From: Paracoccus sp. N5
Lineage (GTDB): Bacteria > Pseudomonadota > Alphaproteobacteria > Rhodobacterales > Rhodobacteraceae
Reading direction: 5' to 3'
Length of the DNA: 64,000 nt
Assembly (NCBI RefSeq): GCF_000371965.1
Contig: NZ_AQUO01000001.1
Location: 2,240,001-2,304,000 of the forward strand
Both the position numbers and the translations under genes were made by a program. Shown in pieces: positions 35,051 to 44,668 of this stretch (position 1 is its first letter; the number at the start of each line of letters is the position of its first letter). A model generated the notes under the pieces. The model was not told the DNA's origin and made no database searches. It worked only from the letters and a program-made list of their open reading frames with translations.

Positions 35051-37198
35051 ATGAAGACGGGCAGTGATCTGATTTCGAATGGTGAGCTGATCCTGAGCGG
35101 CAACGTGATCGACGATTCGTGGGTCAGTTGGATGTGGGACGAGGACGTGTTCTTCGCGCCCAGCATGGTTCGGCAAGCGCTCGCCGAGCTGGGCGAAGGG
35201 CAGGTCACCGTCCGCATCAATTCGGTCGGCGGGCATGTCAACGCGGGTGAACAGATCCGCGCGATGCTGGCCAGCCATCCCGGCGGCTGCCGTATCATCG
35301 TGGAGGGGCTCGCGGCGTCGGCGGCCTCCTTGATCCTTATGGCAGGCAGCCAACGGCTGATGTCGGCCGGATCGCACATCATGATCCATGATCCGTCGGG
35401 TGGGGTCTGGGGCAATGAGGAAGAGACGCGCCGCGCCGCTGACCAGTTGGCGGTGATCGCCTCGACCTATGCGGCTGTCTACGCCGCCGCCTCGGGAAAG
35501 ACGCCCGAGGATGCCCGGAAAATCATGAAGGCCGAGACCTGGTATGGCCCGCAAGCGGCTATCGCCGAAGGGTTCGCCGACGGCGTGGCCGGCGCCGACG
35601 CAGAAGCGCCGGCCACTGCAACGCTGGATGCCGCAAAGGCGATGTTCATGGGCGGCAACAATACGCTCCTGGCCCGCGTCAGCGCCGCAACCAAGCAGAA
35701 AAAGGACCGGGCCGACAGGCCCGATCAATCCCCCGCCGCCGCGCGCGGCAATTTGCAAAAGGAGGCCGCGATGGCCAAAGACAACCCGACCGACGCGCCG
35801 GCGGCCCCCGCGCCCGCAGTCACCGATGCGCCCACGATCATGCAGGTGCCCAATCCCGCACCTGCCGCACCCACCACGCCGGAAATGCGCGGGTCGGCCG
35901 TGGATCAGGCCGTTGCCGCCGACCGCGCCCGCGCCCGTGCCATCCGCGAGATGGCCGCGCCCTTCGTGACCTCGGGCCGGCTGATGCAGGTTGATGTCGA
36001 TGCCCTGATCGACGAAGGCGTGACGGCCGATGCTGCCGGCGCCAGGTTCATGGCCACGATGGCGGCGGCCGAGCCCGCCGGGCGCTCGGGCGGGCCGCGG
36101 GCGACCATCACCCGGGACGAGACCGAAACCCGCATGGAAGGCATGATCGGCGCCATGATGGGACAGGCGGATGGCCCCGCGCAGCAGTTCCGCGGCATGC
36201 GCTTGCGCCACCTTGCCATGGAGCTTGCCGGTCCCGGTCGCGGCTTCAACGATTCCGAGACCGTCCGCCGCGGGATGCGGGCCACCACCATGATGGGCGG
36301 TGCCTTCGGCGTCAGCGATTTCGCGTATATCACGACCGAGGTGATGAACCGCAGCCTTCAGGCCGCCTATCAGCGCCGTGCCGCGACCTGGCAACTGGTC
36401 ACGGGCTCCCCCCTGACCGCCACCGATTTCCGCGAGTTGCACTCGGTTCGCTTCGGCGGCGATTTCTCGCTGAAACCGGTGGCCGAGAACGGCGAATACC
36501 AGTCGGCCACCCTCGCTGACGAGGCCGAGGGCCTGAAGGTCGAACGCCGCGGTCGCACGATCAAGCTGACCTTCGAGGCGGTGGTGAACGACGATATGGG
36601 CGCGTTCCAGCGCATCCCGACGGAATTCGCCATGGCTGCCCGCAGCATGGAAAACTCCATGGTCTGGGCGCTGATCCGGTCCAACGCCACGTTGAAATCG
36701 GACAACATCGCCCTCTTTCACGCCAGCCACAGCAACCTGGGTGCGGGCGCGGCGGCAGCGGCGATCTCGGCCGCCTCGGTGGCAGCGGCGCGCAAGGCGA
36801 TGTGGGAACAGCGCGCCTTCGGCACCAAGGACAAGGACGATTTCATGCAGGTCGAGCCCGACCGGCTGATCGTTCCGCCGGCGCTCGAGCTGGTTGCCTT
36901 GCAGTTCGCGACGGCGGTCACCCCGGCCGAGGACGGCAAGGTCAACCCCTACAAGTCCTCGCTGTCCCCCAGCGTGGTGCCGAACCTCGGCGCCGCGGCG
37001 GGCGGGTCGGACGCCGCCTGGTATCTGATCTCCAGCGATCTGCCGCCCATCGCGCATGCCTATCTTGAAGGCTACAACGCGCCGACGGTGCAGACGATCG
37101 AAGGCATGAATCCGGATGCCGTGACGATGAACGCGCGGCACATCTTCGGTGCCGCCGCCGTCGAATTCCGCGGCGCCTACAAGAACAACGGCGCGTAA
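35051..37198 (+). CDS. Fused prohead protease (ClpP/S49-like) and Mu gpT-like major capsid protein
   Basis: One 715-residue frame. Residues ~1-190: ClpP-like protease (NSVGGHVNAGEQIRAML; Ser in VEGLAASAASLILMAG; His in HIMIHDPSGGVWG). Residues ~190-330: Ala/Pro-rich linker and scaffold-like helix. Residues ~400-715: Mu gpT-type capsid (TEVMNRSLQAAYQRRAATW; VNDDMGAFQRIPTEFAMAAR; FHASHSNLG). The protease should release capsid by self-cleavage. ATG 35051 is preferred; 35042 is possible. Confidence 0.88.
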   Translation: MKTGSDLISNGELILSGNVIDDSWVSWMWDEDVFFAPSMVRQALAELGEGQVTVRINSVGGHVNAGEQIRAMLASHPGGCRIIVEGLAASAASLILMAGSQRLMSAGSHIMIHDPSGGVWGNEEETRRAADQLAVIASTYAAVYAAASGKTPEDARKIMKAETWYGPQAAIAEGFADGVAGADAEAPATATLDAAKAMFMGGNNTLLARVSAATKQKKDRADRPDQSPAAARGNLQKEAAMAKDNPTDAPAAPAPAVTDAPTIMQVPNPAPAAPTTPEMRGSAVDQAVAADRARARAIREMAAPFVTSGRLMQVDVDALIDEGVTADAAGARFMATMAAAEPAGRSGGPRATITRDETETRMEGMIGAMMGQADGPAQQFRGMRLRHLAMELAGPGRGFNDSETVRRGMRATTMMGGAFGVSDFAYITTEVMNRSLQAAYQRRAATWQLVTGSPLTATDFRELHSVRFGGDFSLKPVAENGEYQSATLADEAEGLKVERRGRTIKLTFEAVVNDDMGAFQRIPTEFAMAARSMENSMVWALIRSNATLKSDNIALFHASHSNLGAGAAAAAISAASVAAARKAMWEQRAFGTKDKDDFMQVEPDRLIVPPALELVALQFATAVTPAEDGKVNPYKSSLSPSVVPNLGAAAGGSDAAWYLISSDLPPIAHAYLEGYNAPTVQTIEGMNPDAVTMNARHIFGAAAVEFRGAYKNNGA

Positions 37199-37220
37199 GC
37201 CGGGTTCGATCCAAGCACGA

Positions 37221-37242
37221 AAGGGCGGCTTCGGCCGCCCTT
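37221..37242 (+). terminator. GC hairpin with TTCG loop after the capsid gene
   Basis: AAGGGCGGC-TTCG-GCCGCCCTT. The T-run after it is short (CGTCATTTCC), so it may act as an mRNA-stabilising hairpin that sets capsid versus downstream levels rather than a full terminator. Confidence 0.65.
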
Positions 37243-37274
37243 CGTCATTTCCCCCCTTTGCGAAAGGTATGAAC

Positions 37275-37607
37275 ATGAAAAACTGGGTCCAACCGGGTGA
37301 GCATATCACCGTTCCGGCCCCCGCCGAGGTTTCGGGCGGCGAAGGCGTTCTTGTCGGTGCCATTTTCGGCGTGGCGCAGGGCGACGCGGATGTCGGCGAG
37401 CCGGTCGTTCTGGTTCGGCGCGGTGTCTTCGAGCTGCCGAAGACCTCGGCACAGGCCTGGACGGCCGGCGCCAAGGTCTATTGGGATGCGGCGGCCAAGC
37501 TGGTGACCACGACCGCTTCCGGCAACACCCTGATCGGTGCGGCCGTGGAGGTCGCGGCAAACCCGTCGGCCTCCGGCATCGTGTTGCTGGACGGCGCGAT
37601 CCGCTGA
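37275..37607 (+). CDS. DUF2190 capsid decoration protein
   Basis: 110 residues. MKNWVQPGEHITVPAPAEVS, GVLVGAIFGVAQGDADVG and KVYWDAAAKLVTTTASGNTL match DUF2190 (gpD/SHP-like trimeric decoration). AAAGG at 37263-37267 favours ATG 37275 over 37269. Confidence 0.85.
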   Translation: MKNWVQPGEHITVPAPAEVSGGEGVLVGAIFGVAQGDADVGEPVVLVRRGVFELPKTSAQAWTAGAKVYWDAAAKLVTTTASGNTLIGAAVEVAANPSASGIVLLDGAIR

Positions 37608-37933
37608 TGCCCAGCGTCTTCGACGGCATGACCGGCATCCTGTCGGACGTGTTCGGAGATCCGGTTATCTTCCTGCCGCGAGGCGGGAGCGCCCGACCGA
37701 TCATGTCGATGTTCCGGGAAACCCCGCTCGAGGTCGACGGGGCCGACGGCCAGATCGTCCGCATCGATGCGCCGACCTGGCGCGTCCGGCGGGACTTGGC
37801 CGCAGAGGTCGGGCGCGGTGATCGGATCACCGTTCCCGACGGGCGGACGTTCCAGGTGATGGTGGTGCATCCGACAGGTTCGCCGGCGTCGGATGCTTTC
37901 CTGATCTGCGAATGCCAGCTGGTGGAGGTGTAA
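37607..37933 (+). CDS. Head-tail connector (FII-like)
   Basis: 108 residues, beta-rich: MPSVFDGMTGILSDVFGDPV, IDAPTWRVRRDLAAEVGRGD, DRITVPDGRTFQVMVVHP. Size and place fit lambda gpFII-type head completion proteins. TGATG coupling to the decoration gene. Confidence 0.7.
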   Translation: MPSVFDGMTGILSDVFGDPVIFLPRGGSARPIMSMFRETPLEVDGADGQIVRIDAPTWRVRRDLAAEVGRGDRITVPDGRTFQVMVVHPTGSPASDAFLICECQLVEV

Positions 37934-38364
37934 TGGGTCACTACCGATCGGATGCGCGCGCCTTGGCGCGAACGGCGCTGATCGCGCATCCCCGCTTCGC
38001 CGCCTTCACCGCGCCCAAGGTCTGGCCGGGCGCGATCGATGCGGAAAGCCTGCCGGTGATCGGCGTGCTGACACCGCAGGACAGCAGCCGCATGGAGAGT
38101 TTCACCAGCACCGAACGCAAGACGCTGATGCAGGTGGCCGTGCGGCGCAAGGGCGGCGATGAGGTCGAGGACATCCTCGACGACGACAGCGAGGTAATCG
38201 AGGCGGTCGTTCTGGCGGCGATCAGGGCGCAGAACCGCTTCTGCTTCCTGCGCGAGACCTCGCTTGTCAGCAATACCGATGGCGCCCGGAATGTCGGCAC
38301 GCTGGTGATGACCTTCGAAATCGCCAGCGTGCGGCCCGAGGCCACCCTGCCGGACACCCCCTGA
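37933..38364 (+). CDS. Tail terminator/minor tail protein (gpU-like position)
   Basis: 143 residues: DARALARTALIAHPRFAAFT, LPVIGVLTPQDS, VEDILDDDSEVIEAVVLAAI and a final TLVMTFEIASVRPEA, the alpha/beta plan of gpU-type terminators (inference from order and size). TAATG coupling. Confidence 0.65.
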   Translation: MGHYRSDARALARTALIAHPRFAAFTAPKVWPGAIDAESLPVIGVLTPQDSSRMESFTSTERKTLMQVAVRRKGGDEVEDILDDDSEVIEAVVLAAIRAQNRFCFLRETSLVSNTDGARNVGTLVMTFEIASVRPEATLPDTP

Positions 38365-38376
38365 CAGAGCCAATCC

Positions 38377-38399
38377 GGGCCGCGCATGCCGCGCGGCCC
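38377..38399 (+). other. Intergenic GC hairpin before the tail tube gene
   Basis: GGGCCGCG, loop CATGCCG, CGCGGCCC. No T-run. It is followed by AAGGAGG and the tail tube ATG, so it may protect the abundant tail-tube message from 5' decay. Confidence 0.45.
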
Positions 38400-38425
38400 C
38401 ATCATTTCGACAAGGAGGGCTGATC

Positions 38426-38851
38426 ATGCCTGCAACGAACGCCCAGATCGGTCTCGGGAGCCGGTTCGGCATCAAGAATGGTGCCACCTATACCGCCGTG
38501 GCCGAAGTCACGCGCATTACGCCGGCCGGCTGGTCGCGCAACACGGTCGACGCGACCCATCTCGAAAGCCCGGACGCCTATGCCGAATTCATCGCCGGAC
38601 TGAAGACCGGCTCGGATTGCACCTTCGACGTGAACTGGATTCCGGCTCCGTCCGATCCGCTGCTGGCGGCTTTCGAGGCTGGCGATGGCGACTTCCAGAT
38701 CCTCTTCCCGTCCGGAACGGTCGCGATGCAATTCGCCGGCGTGGTGACCGAGTTCAAGCCGGGCGAGGTGTCGCCCGAGGGCAAGCTTTCCGCTTCTGTC
38801 ACGATCAAGCCCTCGGGCAAGCCGCTGATCGTCACCGTTCCGGCCCCGTAA
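38426..38851 (+). CDS. Major tail tube protein
   Basis: 141 residues, lambda gpV-type core. SRFGIKNGATYTAVAEVTRI, RNTVDATHLESPDAYAEF, IAGLKTGSDCTFDVNW, VVTEFKPGEVSPEGKLSASV. Excellent ribosome-binding site (AAGGAGG). Confidence 0.88.
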   Translation: MPATNAQIGLGSRFGIKNGATYTAVAEVTRITPAGWSRNTVDATHLESPDAYAEFIAGLKTGSDCTFDVNWIPAPSDPLLAAFEAGDGDFQILFPSGTVAMQFAGVVTEFKPGEVSPEGKLSASVTIKPSGKPLIVTVPAP

Positions 38852-38860
38852 GGACGCGCC

Positions 38861-39229
38861 ATGAACCTGCAAGGAAAGATCACGCTGAGCCATGGCGACC
38901 GCTCCTATGCGCTGACCATCAACTACGCCGCGCTCTGCACCTTCGAGGACGAGACCGGCAAGAACGGCTTCGCCATGCTCAACATGCTGGCGGCCGGCGG
39001 CTTGCAGGCCGGGCTGGTCAGCGCCCGTGATCTGCGGGCGCTGATTTATGGCGGGCTGAAGGCGCATGATGGCACGGTAACGCTCGAGCTCGCTGGCGAG
39101 ATTCTCGATGCGAACCCCGACGCCTTCGTGCGGGCCATCAAGGCCTCGATGCCGGAGGAGGGCGACGTGCCCAAGGAAGGCGGGCGGCAGGGAAAGCGTC
39201 GTCGCCCGAAGAGGCGCCGGGCGAAATAA
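38861..39229 (+). CDS. Tail assembly chaperone, short form (G-like)
   Basis: 122 residues. LSHGDRSYALTINYAALCTF, DLRALIYGGLKAHDGTVTLE, GEILDANPDAFVRAIKAS, then a very basic tail. Equivalent of lambda gpG. The slippery heptamer GGGAAAG at 39190-39196 is in the right frame (G GGA AAG) to make the longer GT product. Confidence 0.85.
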   Translation: MNLQGKITLSHGDRSYALTINYAALCTFEDETGKNGFAMLNMLAAGGLQAGLVSARDLRALIYGGLKAHDGTVTLELAGEILDANPDAFVRAIKASMPEEGDVPKEGGRQGKRRRPKRRRAK

Positions 39230-39543
39230 CCATCGTAAAGCTCTACCGGAACTACATCGCGGCGGGATTGCCGCCCGATGGGTTCTGGGCGCTGACGCCG
39301 CGCCTCTATGCGGTGCACATGCATGCGGCCATCGCTCGCCTGAAGATCGAAATGACCATGCGCAACCGCAGCGCCTGGAATACGGCCGCGCTGACCGGCG
39401 CCGCCATGGTCGGGAAGTTGCCCCGATACGAGGAGTTCTTCCGGCCGGAGACGGCCGAGGAGCGCGGGGCGCAAAGCGCGGAACAGCAGGAAACGGCCTT
39501 GCGCGTGCTGGCGGCCGTATGGGGCGCATCCGAACAGGAGTGA
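39190..39543 (+). CDS. T domain of the GT tail assembly chaperone, reached by -1 frameshift
   Basis: After slipping at GGGAAAG the -1 frame reads GKASSPEEAPGEITIVKLYR, then NYIAAGLPPDGFWALTPRLY and LPRYEEFF. It has no good start of its own: the first ATG in frame is inside the domain. The fusion 38861-39543 would be 227 residues, as in lambda G-T. Confidence 0.82.
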   Translation, partial: GKASSPEEAPGEITIVKLYRNYIAAGLPPDGFWALTPRLYAVHMHAAIARLKIEMTMRNRSAWNTAALTGAAMVGKLPRYEEFFRPETAEERGAQSAEQQETALRVLAAVWGASEQE

Positions 39544-39549
39544 TGAGGC

Positions 39550-41916
39550 ATGGCGACGAATGTCGGTGTCTTGAAGGCCACGCTTGGTCTGGATACGGCC
39601 GGTTTTTCTGCCGGGATCGGCAAGGCCAAGACCGAAATCACAGGTCTCAATGATACGGCCACCAGGGCCGGCGCCCAACTGCGCTCGGCCGCTGGCGCCA
39701 ATGCCAACCTGGTGTCGCAGTTCAACGACATCGGCGTCATGCTGGCCGCGGGGCAGAGCCCTCTGCAATTGGCCCTTCAGCAGGGCACCCAGATCAGCCA
39801 GGTGCTGAGCCAGATGGGGGGTGGAGTCGGCGCGTTGCGGGCCCTCGGCTCGGCCTTCGTCGGTATGCTGAACCCGGTCTCGCTGGCCACAATCGGCGTG
39901 ATCGGCTTCGGTGCCGCGGCGGTCCAATGGCTCATGCCGGCCAAGGAGGAGGCAAAGAAGACCAAAAGCGCTTTCGACCAGCTCAAGGACAGCATGTCGA
40001 CCTATAACGACGCGCTGAGCCTGTCGTTGCTATACACGGGCGAGGCCGAGAAGAAATACGGCGAAGAGGCGCAGCGCGGCGCTGATATCGCCCAACGCAT
40101 CATGTTGATCGAGGCCGAGAAGACCCGCTCTTCGGTATCGAGCATTCTTGCCAAGGCCTATTCGGACATGGGCTTCGATGCTTTCGGGGATCGCGGGATA
40201 GATGGCGCCGGGCGCATTGCCTCGGCCAACCTGGCGGAGGCCGCTGGCAAACTCGGGTTCAAGTCGAGCTGGAGCGACACCCTGTTCGGTGTCGGTGGCA
40301 TCAGCCGGGAAAATCTCGCGCTGGCCGAAAGCCTCGGCAACACGATGCGCGACATCTATACCTATGTCAGCCAGCCGGTGCCCGATGGCGGCCTCGACGA
40401 TTATCTGATTGGCCTGCGCCAGCATCTGGACGATTACACCGCGCAGCTGAACGCGCTGAAGGATGCCGGCGCCGACGAATCGGCGCTGAATGCCATCAAC
40501 GAGCAGATGGTGCCGCTTCAGCGCGCCTTGCTGGAGGGCGAGGCGAAGCGGGCCGAGATCCGCGCCGCCGATGCGGCCAAGGCTACCGAAATGCTGGGGA
40601 CGCTGGAGCAGCAGCTCTACATGAACCAGCTGGTCGCCGAACATGGCAAGGAATCGGTGGAGGTGCGCCAGGCCGAGCTCGACGCCGAATATGCCAAGCA
40701 GGTCGCTGCCATCGAATCGCTGAACATCACCGATGAGCAAAAGGAGTCGCTCTACGACGCACTGGGCGCGCTGCATGACAACGAAAGCCAGACGCTCGCT
40801 TGGGCGGATGCCATGGCGCAGGTGAATGCCGAGTTGCAGGGAGCCTATTCGCTGATCGCTTCGATCGGCGGCGGCATGATCATGAATGCGAAGATCAATG
40901 CTGCAAGGGCGGTGCGCGAAGCGGGCGGCAGCGCCCTGGAGGCACGGCGCGCGGGTGAGATCGCTGCCCGGAAACAGGAAATCCTGAATGGTCGCGATAC
41001 GTTCGGCTCGCAGTATTTCGGGATGTCCGACGTGGAGTTGCAGGGGCATCTCGATCAGGTCGATATCGATCAGTCGTTGCAGGACGAATGGTCGGGCCTG
41101 ATCACTGAGCCGCGCCGGAGCCGTGGCGGTGGTTCTGGTCGCGGCGGCCGCGGGCGCCGGGGCGCAAAGCGCGAGCGGGCGAATGAGTTCGAGCGTGCGA
41201 CGGCCGATATCCAGTCCCAGACCGAGGCCTATCAGCGCCAGGCCGAGGCCATCGCGCAGGTGACGGCGGCCGGCGGCGATTGGGAACACGCGCTGGCCGT
41301 GATCGAGGAGGAGCAGAAGCTGCTGAACGCCGCGCAGAAAGCCGGCGTCCCGATCACCGAGGAGATGAAGGCCAAGGTCAAGGAATGGGCCGAGGCGAAC
41401 ATCACCGCCGAAGAGACCCTGGAGCGCATCCGCACCGCCACCGAAAGGGGGACCGATACGGCGCGCGACTTCTTTGGTTCCATACTCGACGGCAAGGATG
41501 CCGCCATGCAGGCGCTGGAGCAACTGCTGGCCCAGATTGCCAAGGTCCAGTTCGCCAAAGGCATGCTCGGGTTGATCGGAAGCACATCGTGGGGCTCTAC
41601 CATCATCAAAGGCATAGGGGACCTGCAATCATTCGACGGCGGCGGTGATACCGGTCCCGGCCCTCGCGCGGGTGGTCTGGATGGAAAGGGAGGCTTCCTG
41701 GCGATGATGCACCCGGATGAGACGGTGATTGATCGCACGAAGGGCCAGTCGGTCGGTGGCGGGGTGATCTTGGTTGAAATCGACAAGTCGCCCTATTTCG
41801 ATGCGCGGGTGACCCAGATCGCGGATCAATCCTCAGCGAACATGGGCAAGGCCGTCAGCGCCAGCATCAAGCCCACGGTCCAGCAATACCAGGTCAACCC
41901 GAGAAAGAACCGCTGA
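39550..41916 (+). CDS. Tail length tape measure protein
   Basis: 788 residues, largely helical. MATNVGVLKATLGLDTAGFS, GIGKAKTEITGL start (lambda-type tape measure), NDIGVMLAAGQSPLQLALQQ, a hydrophobic stretch near 105-130, coiled-coil regions, and FFGSILDGKDAAMQALEQLL near the C terminus. Length implies a tail of lambda-like or slightly shorter size. Confidence 0.93.
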   Translation: MATNVGVLKATLGLDTAGFSAGIGKAKTEITGLNDTATRAGAQLRSAAGANANLVSQFNDIGVMLAAGQSPLQLALQQGTQISQVLSQMGGGVGALRALGSAFVGMLNPVSLATIGVIGFGAAAVQWLMPAKEEAKKTKSAFDQLKDSMSTYNDALSLSLLYTGEAEKKYGEEAQRGADIAQRIMLIEAEKTRSSVSSILAKAYSDMGFDAFGDRGIDGAGRIASANLAEAAGKLGFKSSWSDTLFGVGGISRENLALAESLGNTMRDIYTYVSQPVPDGGLDDYLIGLRQHLDDYTAQLNALKDAGADESALNAINEQMVPLQRALLEGEAKRAEIRAADAAKATEMLGTLEQQLYMNQLVAEHGKESVEVRQAELDAEYAKQVAAIESLNITDEQKESLYDALGALHDNESQTLAWADAMAQVNAELQGAYSLIASIGGGMIMNAKINAARAVREAGGSALEARRAGEIAARKQEILNGRDTFGSQYFGMSDVELQGHLDQVDIDQSLQDEWSGLITEPRRSRGGGSGRGGRGRRGAKRERANEFERATADIQSQTEAYQRQAEAIAQVTAAGGDWEHALAVIEEEQKLLNAAQKAGVPITEEMKAKVKEWAEANITAEETLERIRTATERGTDTARDFFGSILDGKDAAMQALEQLLAQIAKVQFAKGMLGLIGSTSWGSTIIKGIGDLQSFDGGGDTGPGPRAGGLDGKGGFLAMMHPDETVIDRTKGQSVGGGVILVEIDKSPYFDARVTQIADQSSANMGKAVSASIKPTVQQYQVNPRKNR

Positions 41917-42551
41917 TGGCGCTCGCAGATGTTTATCCTTTGGCCTTCCTGTCCGATATTCTTCGACACCAAAGCCTGACCTTCTCTTTGCGTCGTTTCG
42001 ACGAGCAGTCTGGATCAGGTGACGGGCGATTTTGGATCGCGAGGATGGCGCCGCCCCTTTGGGAGATCTCTGTGGCCTTGATTGTTCCTGGTCGCGCTTC
42101 TGCCGCCGAAATCAGCGCCAAGATACGGGCGTTGGACGGGATGCGGCGGCAGTTCCTGTTCGAGGACAAGAGCTATCGCCCCGCCTCGGGCGGCACCCCG
42201 GGCGGGTCCATCACGGTGAACAGCATCAATGCCGACCGGACGGCCATTGCGCTGGCCGGGCTGCCTGCCGGCTATCGCGTCACGGCAGGCGACCGCATGA
42301 GCATCGCGTGGGGCTCGGGCCGGTATTTCTTCGCCGAGTTCGCGGAGACGGTCACGGCCAACGGCAGCGGCGTCACGGCGCAAATCGCCATCATGCCCTA
42401 CCTGCCGCAGAGCATTGCGACCGGGGCGCCGGTGGAAATGGCCCGCCCGCGCCTCAAGGCCATTGTCCCGCCGGGCGGCTTCACGCCCTTCACCGACATT
42501 CCGGGGCGCCTGTCGCAGGGCGCCTCGCTGATCCTGCTGCAAAAGACCTGA
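41916..42551 (+). CDS. Distal tail protein
   Basis: 211 residues: MALADVYPLAFLSDILRHQS, MAPPLWEISVALIVPGRASA, FFAEFAETVTANGSGVTAQI and a final ARPRLKAIVPPG. Takes the place of the distal-tail/gpM-gpL segment. No firm family name from sequence. Confidence 0.65.
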   Translation: MALADVYPLAFLSDILRHQSLTFSLRRFDEQSGSGDGRFWIARMAPPLWEISVALIVPGRASAAEISAKIRALDGMRRQFLFEDKSYRPASGGTPGGSITVNSINADRTAIALAGLPAGYRVTAGDRMSIAWGSGRYFFAEFAETVTANGSGVTAQIAIMPYLPQSIATGAPVEMARPRLKAIVPPGGFTPFTDIPGRLSQGASLILLQKT

Positions 42552-42554
42552 ACC

Positions 42555-43172
42555 ATGCGCACCTATGACACGAATTTCCTCGCGGCCCTGCAAGGCGCGC
42601 GCGACCAGGGCATTGCGCCGGTCTGGTTCTTCTGGATCAGGCCCAAGGACCGGACAACCGGGGCTGAGGTGCCCATGGGCTTCTGGTCGGGCGACGAGGA
42701 TCTGACGCTGACGACCCCGTTGCCCGGCGGTGGGAACGAAAGCCAGCTCTACATGGGCGGCTGCAACCTCGCCATCGAGGGGCTGCAATATGTCGGCGAC
42801 CTGAGCGACAACCCGGTGACCGTCACCCTGTCGCAGATCGCCGATGCGGCGCAGGAACTCGCGCGGGGAACCGATCCGCGCCTGGCCTATGTCGAGATCC
42901 ACGCCACCAGCATGATCGGCGGTGCCTTCGTCAGCGCGCCGCAACTGCAATGGGTCGGCATCGTGGACGAGGGGCCGATCAGCACGCCGAGCTTCGGCGG
43001 CGATGGCGGCATCAGCTTTTCGGTGCGCTCGGAACTGATGGTGCAGCTGACCGCGACCAATCCGGCGAAGTCCTCGGACGCGCATCAGAAGCGCCGCGCG
43101 GCCGGGGATCGGTTCAGCGAATACGCCAGCACCATCGGCTCGCGCAACGTCCAGTGGTATAAGCAGGGGTGA
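42555..43172 (+). CDS. DUF2163-like tail protein
   Basis: 205 residues. MRTYDTNFLAALQGARDQGI, GGCNLAIEGLQYVGDLSDNP, AHQKRRAAGDRFSEYASTIG and the end VQWYKQG. Resembles DUF2163/hub proteins found before NlpC and J in Rhodobacter GTA-like tails (by eye). Last tail gene before a cargo insertion. Confidence 0.65.
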   Translation: MRTYDTNFLAALQGARDQGIAPVWFFWIRPKDRTTGAEVPMGFWSGDEDLTLTTPLPGGGNESQLYMGGCNLAIEGLQYVGDLSDNPVTVTLSQIADAAQELARGTDPRLAYVEIHATSMIGGAFVSAPQLQWVGIVDEGPISTPSFGGDGGISFSVRSELMVQLTATNPAKSSDAHQKRRAAGDRFSEYASTIGSRNVQWYKQG

Positions 43173-43817
43173 TGAGATGGAACGAACGACAGATTAGCTT
43201 GCCGCAAGCTTACCAAGGGTTAGCGAGCATCACTCTCTGAAATTCCCTTGGCGATATCATCGCTCAGTTCATATGCAGCCTTGAGGAAGAAGTGGATAAA
43301 ATTGACGAGTTCGGCCACTTCTTCAACGGTACCGTCTGCGTCATGGGTAGCATCTCTGCCTAACAACCGGACTTTGTGCGCCCAGTCCGCGATAGGTTTT
43401 GTGATTATTCCTTTGGCAAGCAGATCATTTATCCTGTCAAAAATGGACTTCCCCTCTCCACCCAAGTCTTTCGTGCAGAGGTCGATCACGGTTCTGGATG
43501 TTGAAATGGGAATACTCGGGTCAAATCCTTGTTGGATCATCCGCTCTATATCAGGGACCAATCGTTGAACACGGTCTGGCCATGATGAATGGCTCTGCGG
43601 AGATTTTGGCTCAGGAAAAAGACGAAGCTCGTCCATGCTGAATCGTGAATTCGCCTTGCTGGTTGTGCCAATCTTTCGAAGTTCTTTTGTGTGGTTTATT
43701 AATTCTATCCGGGTCGCCTCGAACACGGCAAGTATCGGATAATAGCACTTTTGACAGATCAGGATGCCGGCTATTGGCAAAAGATCGTCCAATATCGGTC
43801 TGCTTCTTTGCCCTTTA

Positions 43818-44668
43818 GGTCATGTTGACAAATGGCGGAGCCAGAGCCTGATGCAGGCGACGTCGACGAAGCCAAGGAAGCTTTCGGCGGTTTTGTCGTA
43901 GCGGGTTGCAAGGCGGCGGCTATTTTTCAGCTTGTTGAAGCAGCGCTCGACCATGTTGCGCAGGGTGTAGATGGTCATGTCGACAGCCTTGCGCACCCTT
44001 CGGTTCCTTCGCATCGGTATCATGGGCAGGGCGTTGCGGCTCTCGATGTCTTCCCGAATTTTATCAGAGTCATAGCCCCTGTCGGCGACCAGAACTGCTG
44101 GTTGCGGCAGGTTGTCGGCCATCACCATATCATAGCCGGTGTAGTCGGAATCCTGCCCCGGCGTGATCTCGGTCCTCATCGGGAGGCCTGCGCCGTTGAC
44201 GCGGAGATGGATCTTGGTCGAGAAGCCGCCTCTCGAACGGCCAAGAGCCTCTTTCGGAGTCCCCCTTTTGCGCCCGCCGCATGATGATGGGCGCGGATCA
44301 CAGTGCTATCAACCATCTGGAGCTTGTCTGGCGCGATCCCAGCGTGGTTCAGCGCATCCAGGATATCCTCCCACAGTCCCGCCAAAGTCCAGCGGCGGAA
44401 CTGACGGTAGACCGAGGACCACTTGCCAAACTCTTCGGGCAGATCGCGCCATGGCGCACCAGTCCTTGCGATCCAGAATATACCATTCAGAACAAGACGA
44501 TGGTCCGCAGGTTTCCGCCCGTTAGGGTGCCGGACGGCACGAATGAAGCCCTCGAAGAAGGTCCACTCATCGTCGGATATCAGGTTGCGTGCCAAGTTCA
44601 TCTCCCACGTAGAGATGAGCTTGAATCATAGGACGACTGCCAGAGGAATCCCTTTTGTCAACACGACC
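43818..44668 (-). mobile_element. IS5-family (IS427-like) insertion sequence, 851 bp
   Basis: Terminal inverted repeats GGTCATGTTGACAAATGG (left) and GGTCGTGTTGACAAAAGG (right end, reverse complement), with two mismatches. A TA target duplication flanks it (43816-43817, 44669-44670). Size, TA target and two-frame transposase fit the IS427 group. Confidence 0.93.
43820..44601 (-). CDS. IS5/IS427-type transposase made by -1 frameshift
   Basis: OrfA (44601-44176) starts MNLARNLISDDEWTFFEGFI and contains IFWIARTGAPWRDLPEEFGK (the DDE transposase N-terminal part) and DSTVIRAHHHAAGAKGG. OrfB (to 43820) contains VLVADRGYDSDKIRE, MRRNRRVRKAVD and YTLRNMVERCFNKLKNSRRL (YREK-like region). Slippery AAAAGGG at 44263-44269 on this strand lets them fuse to 260 residues. 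Confidence 0.92.

Noticed and set aside
34961..37474. 837-codon minus-strand frame
   Set aside because: Antisense to the protease-capsid fusion and decoration genes, which have clear family motifs.
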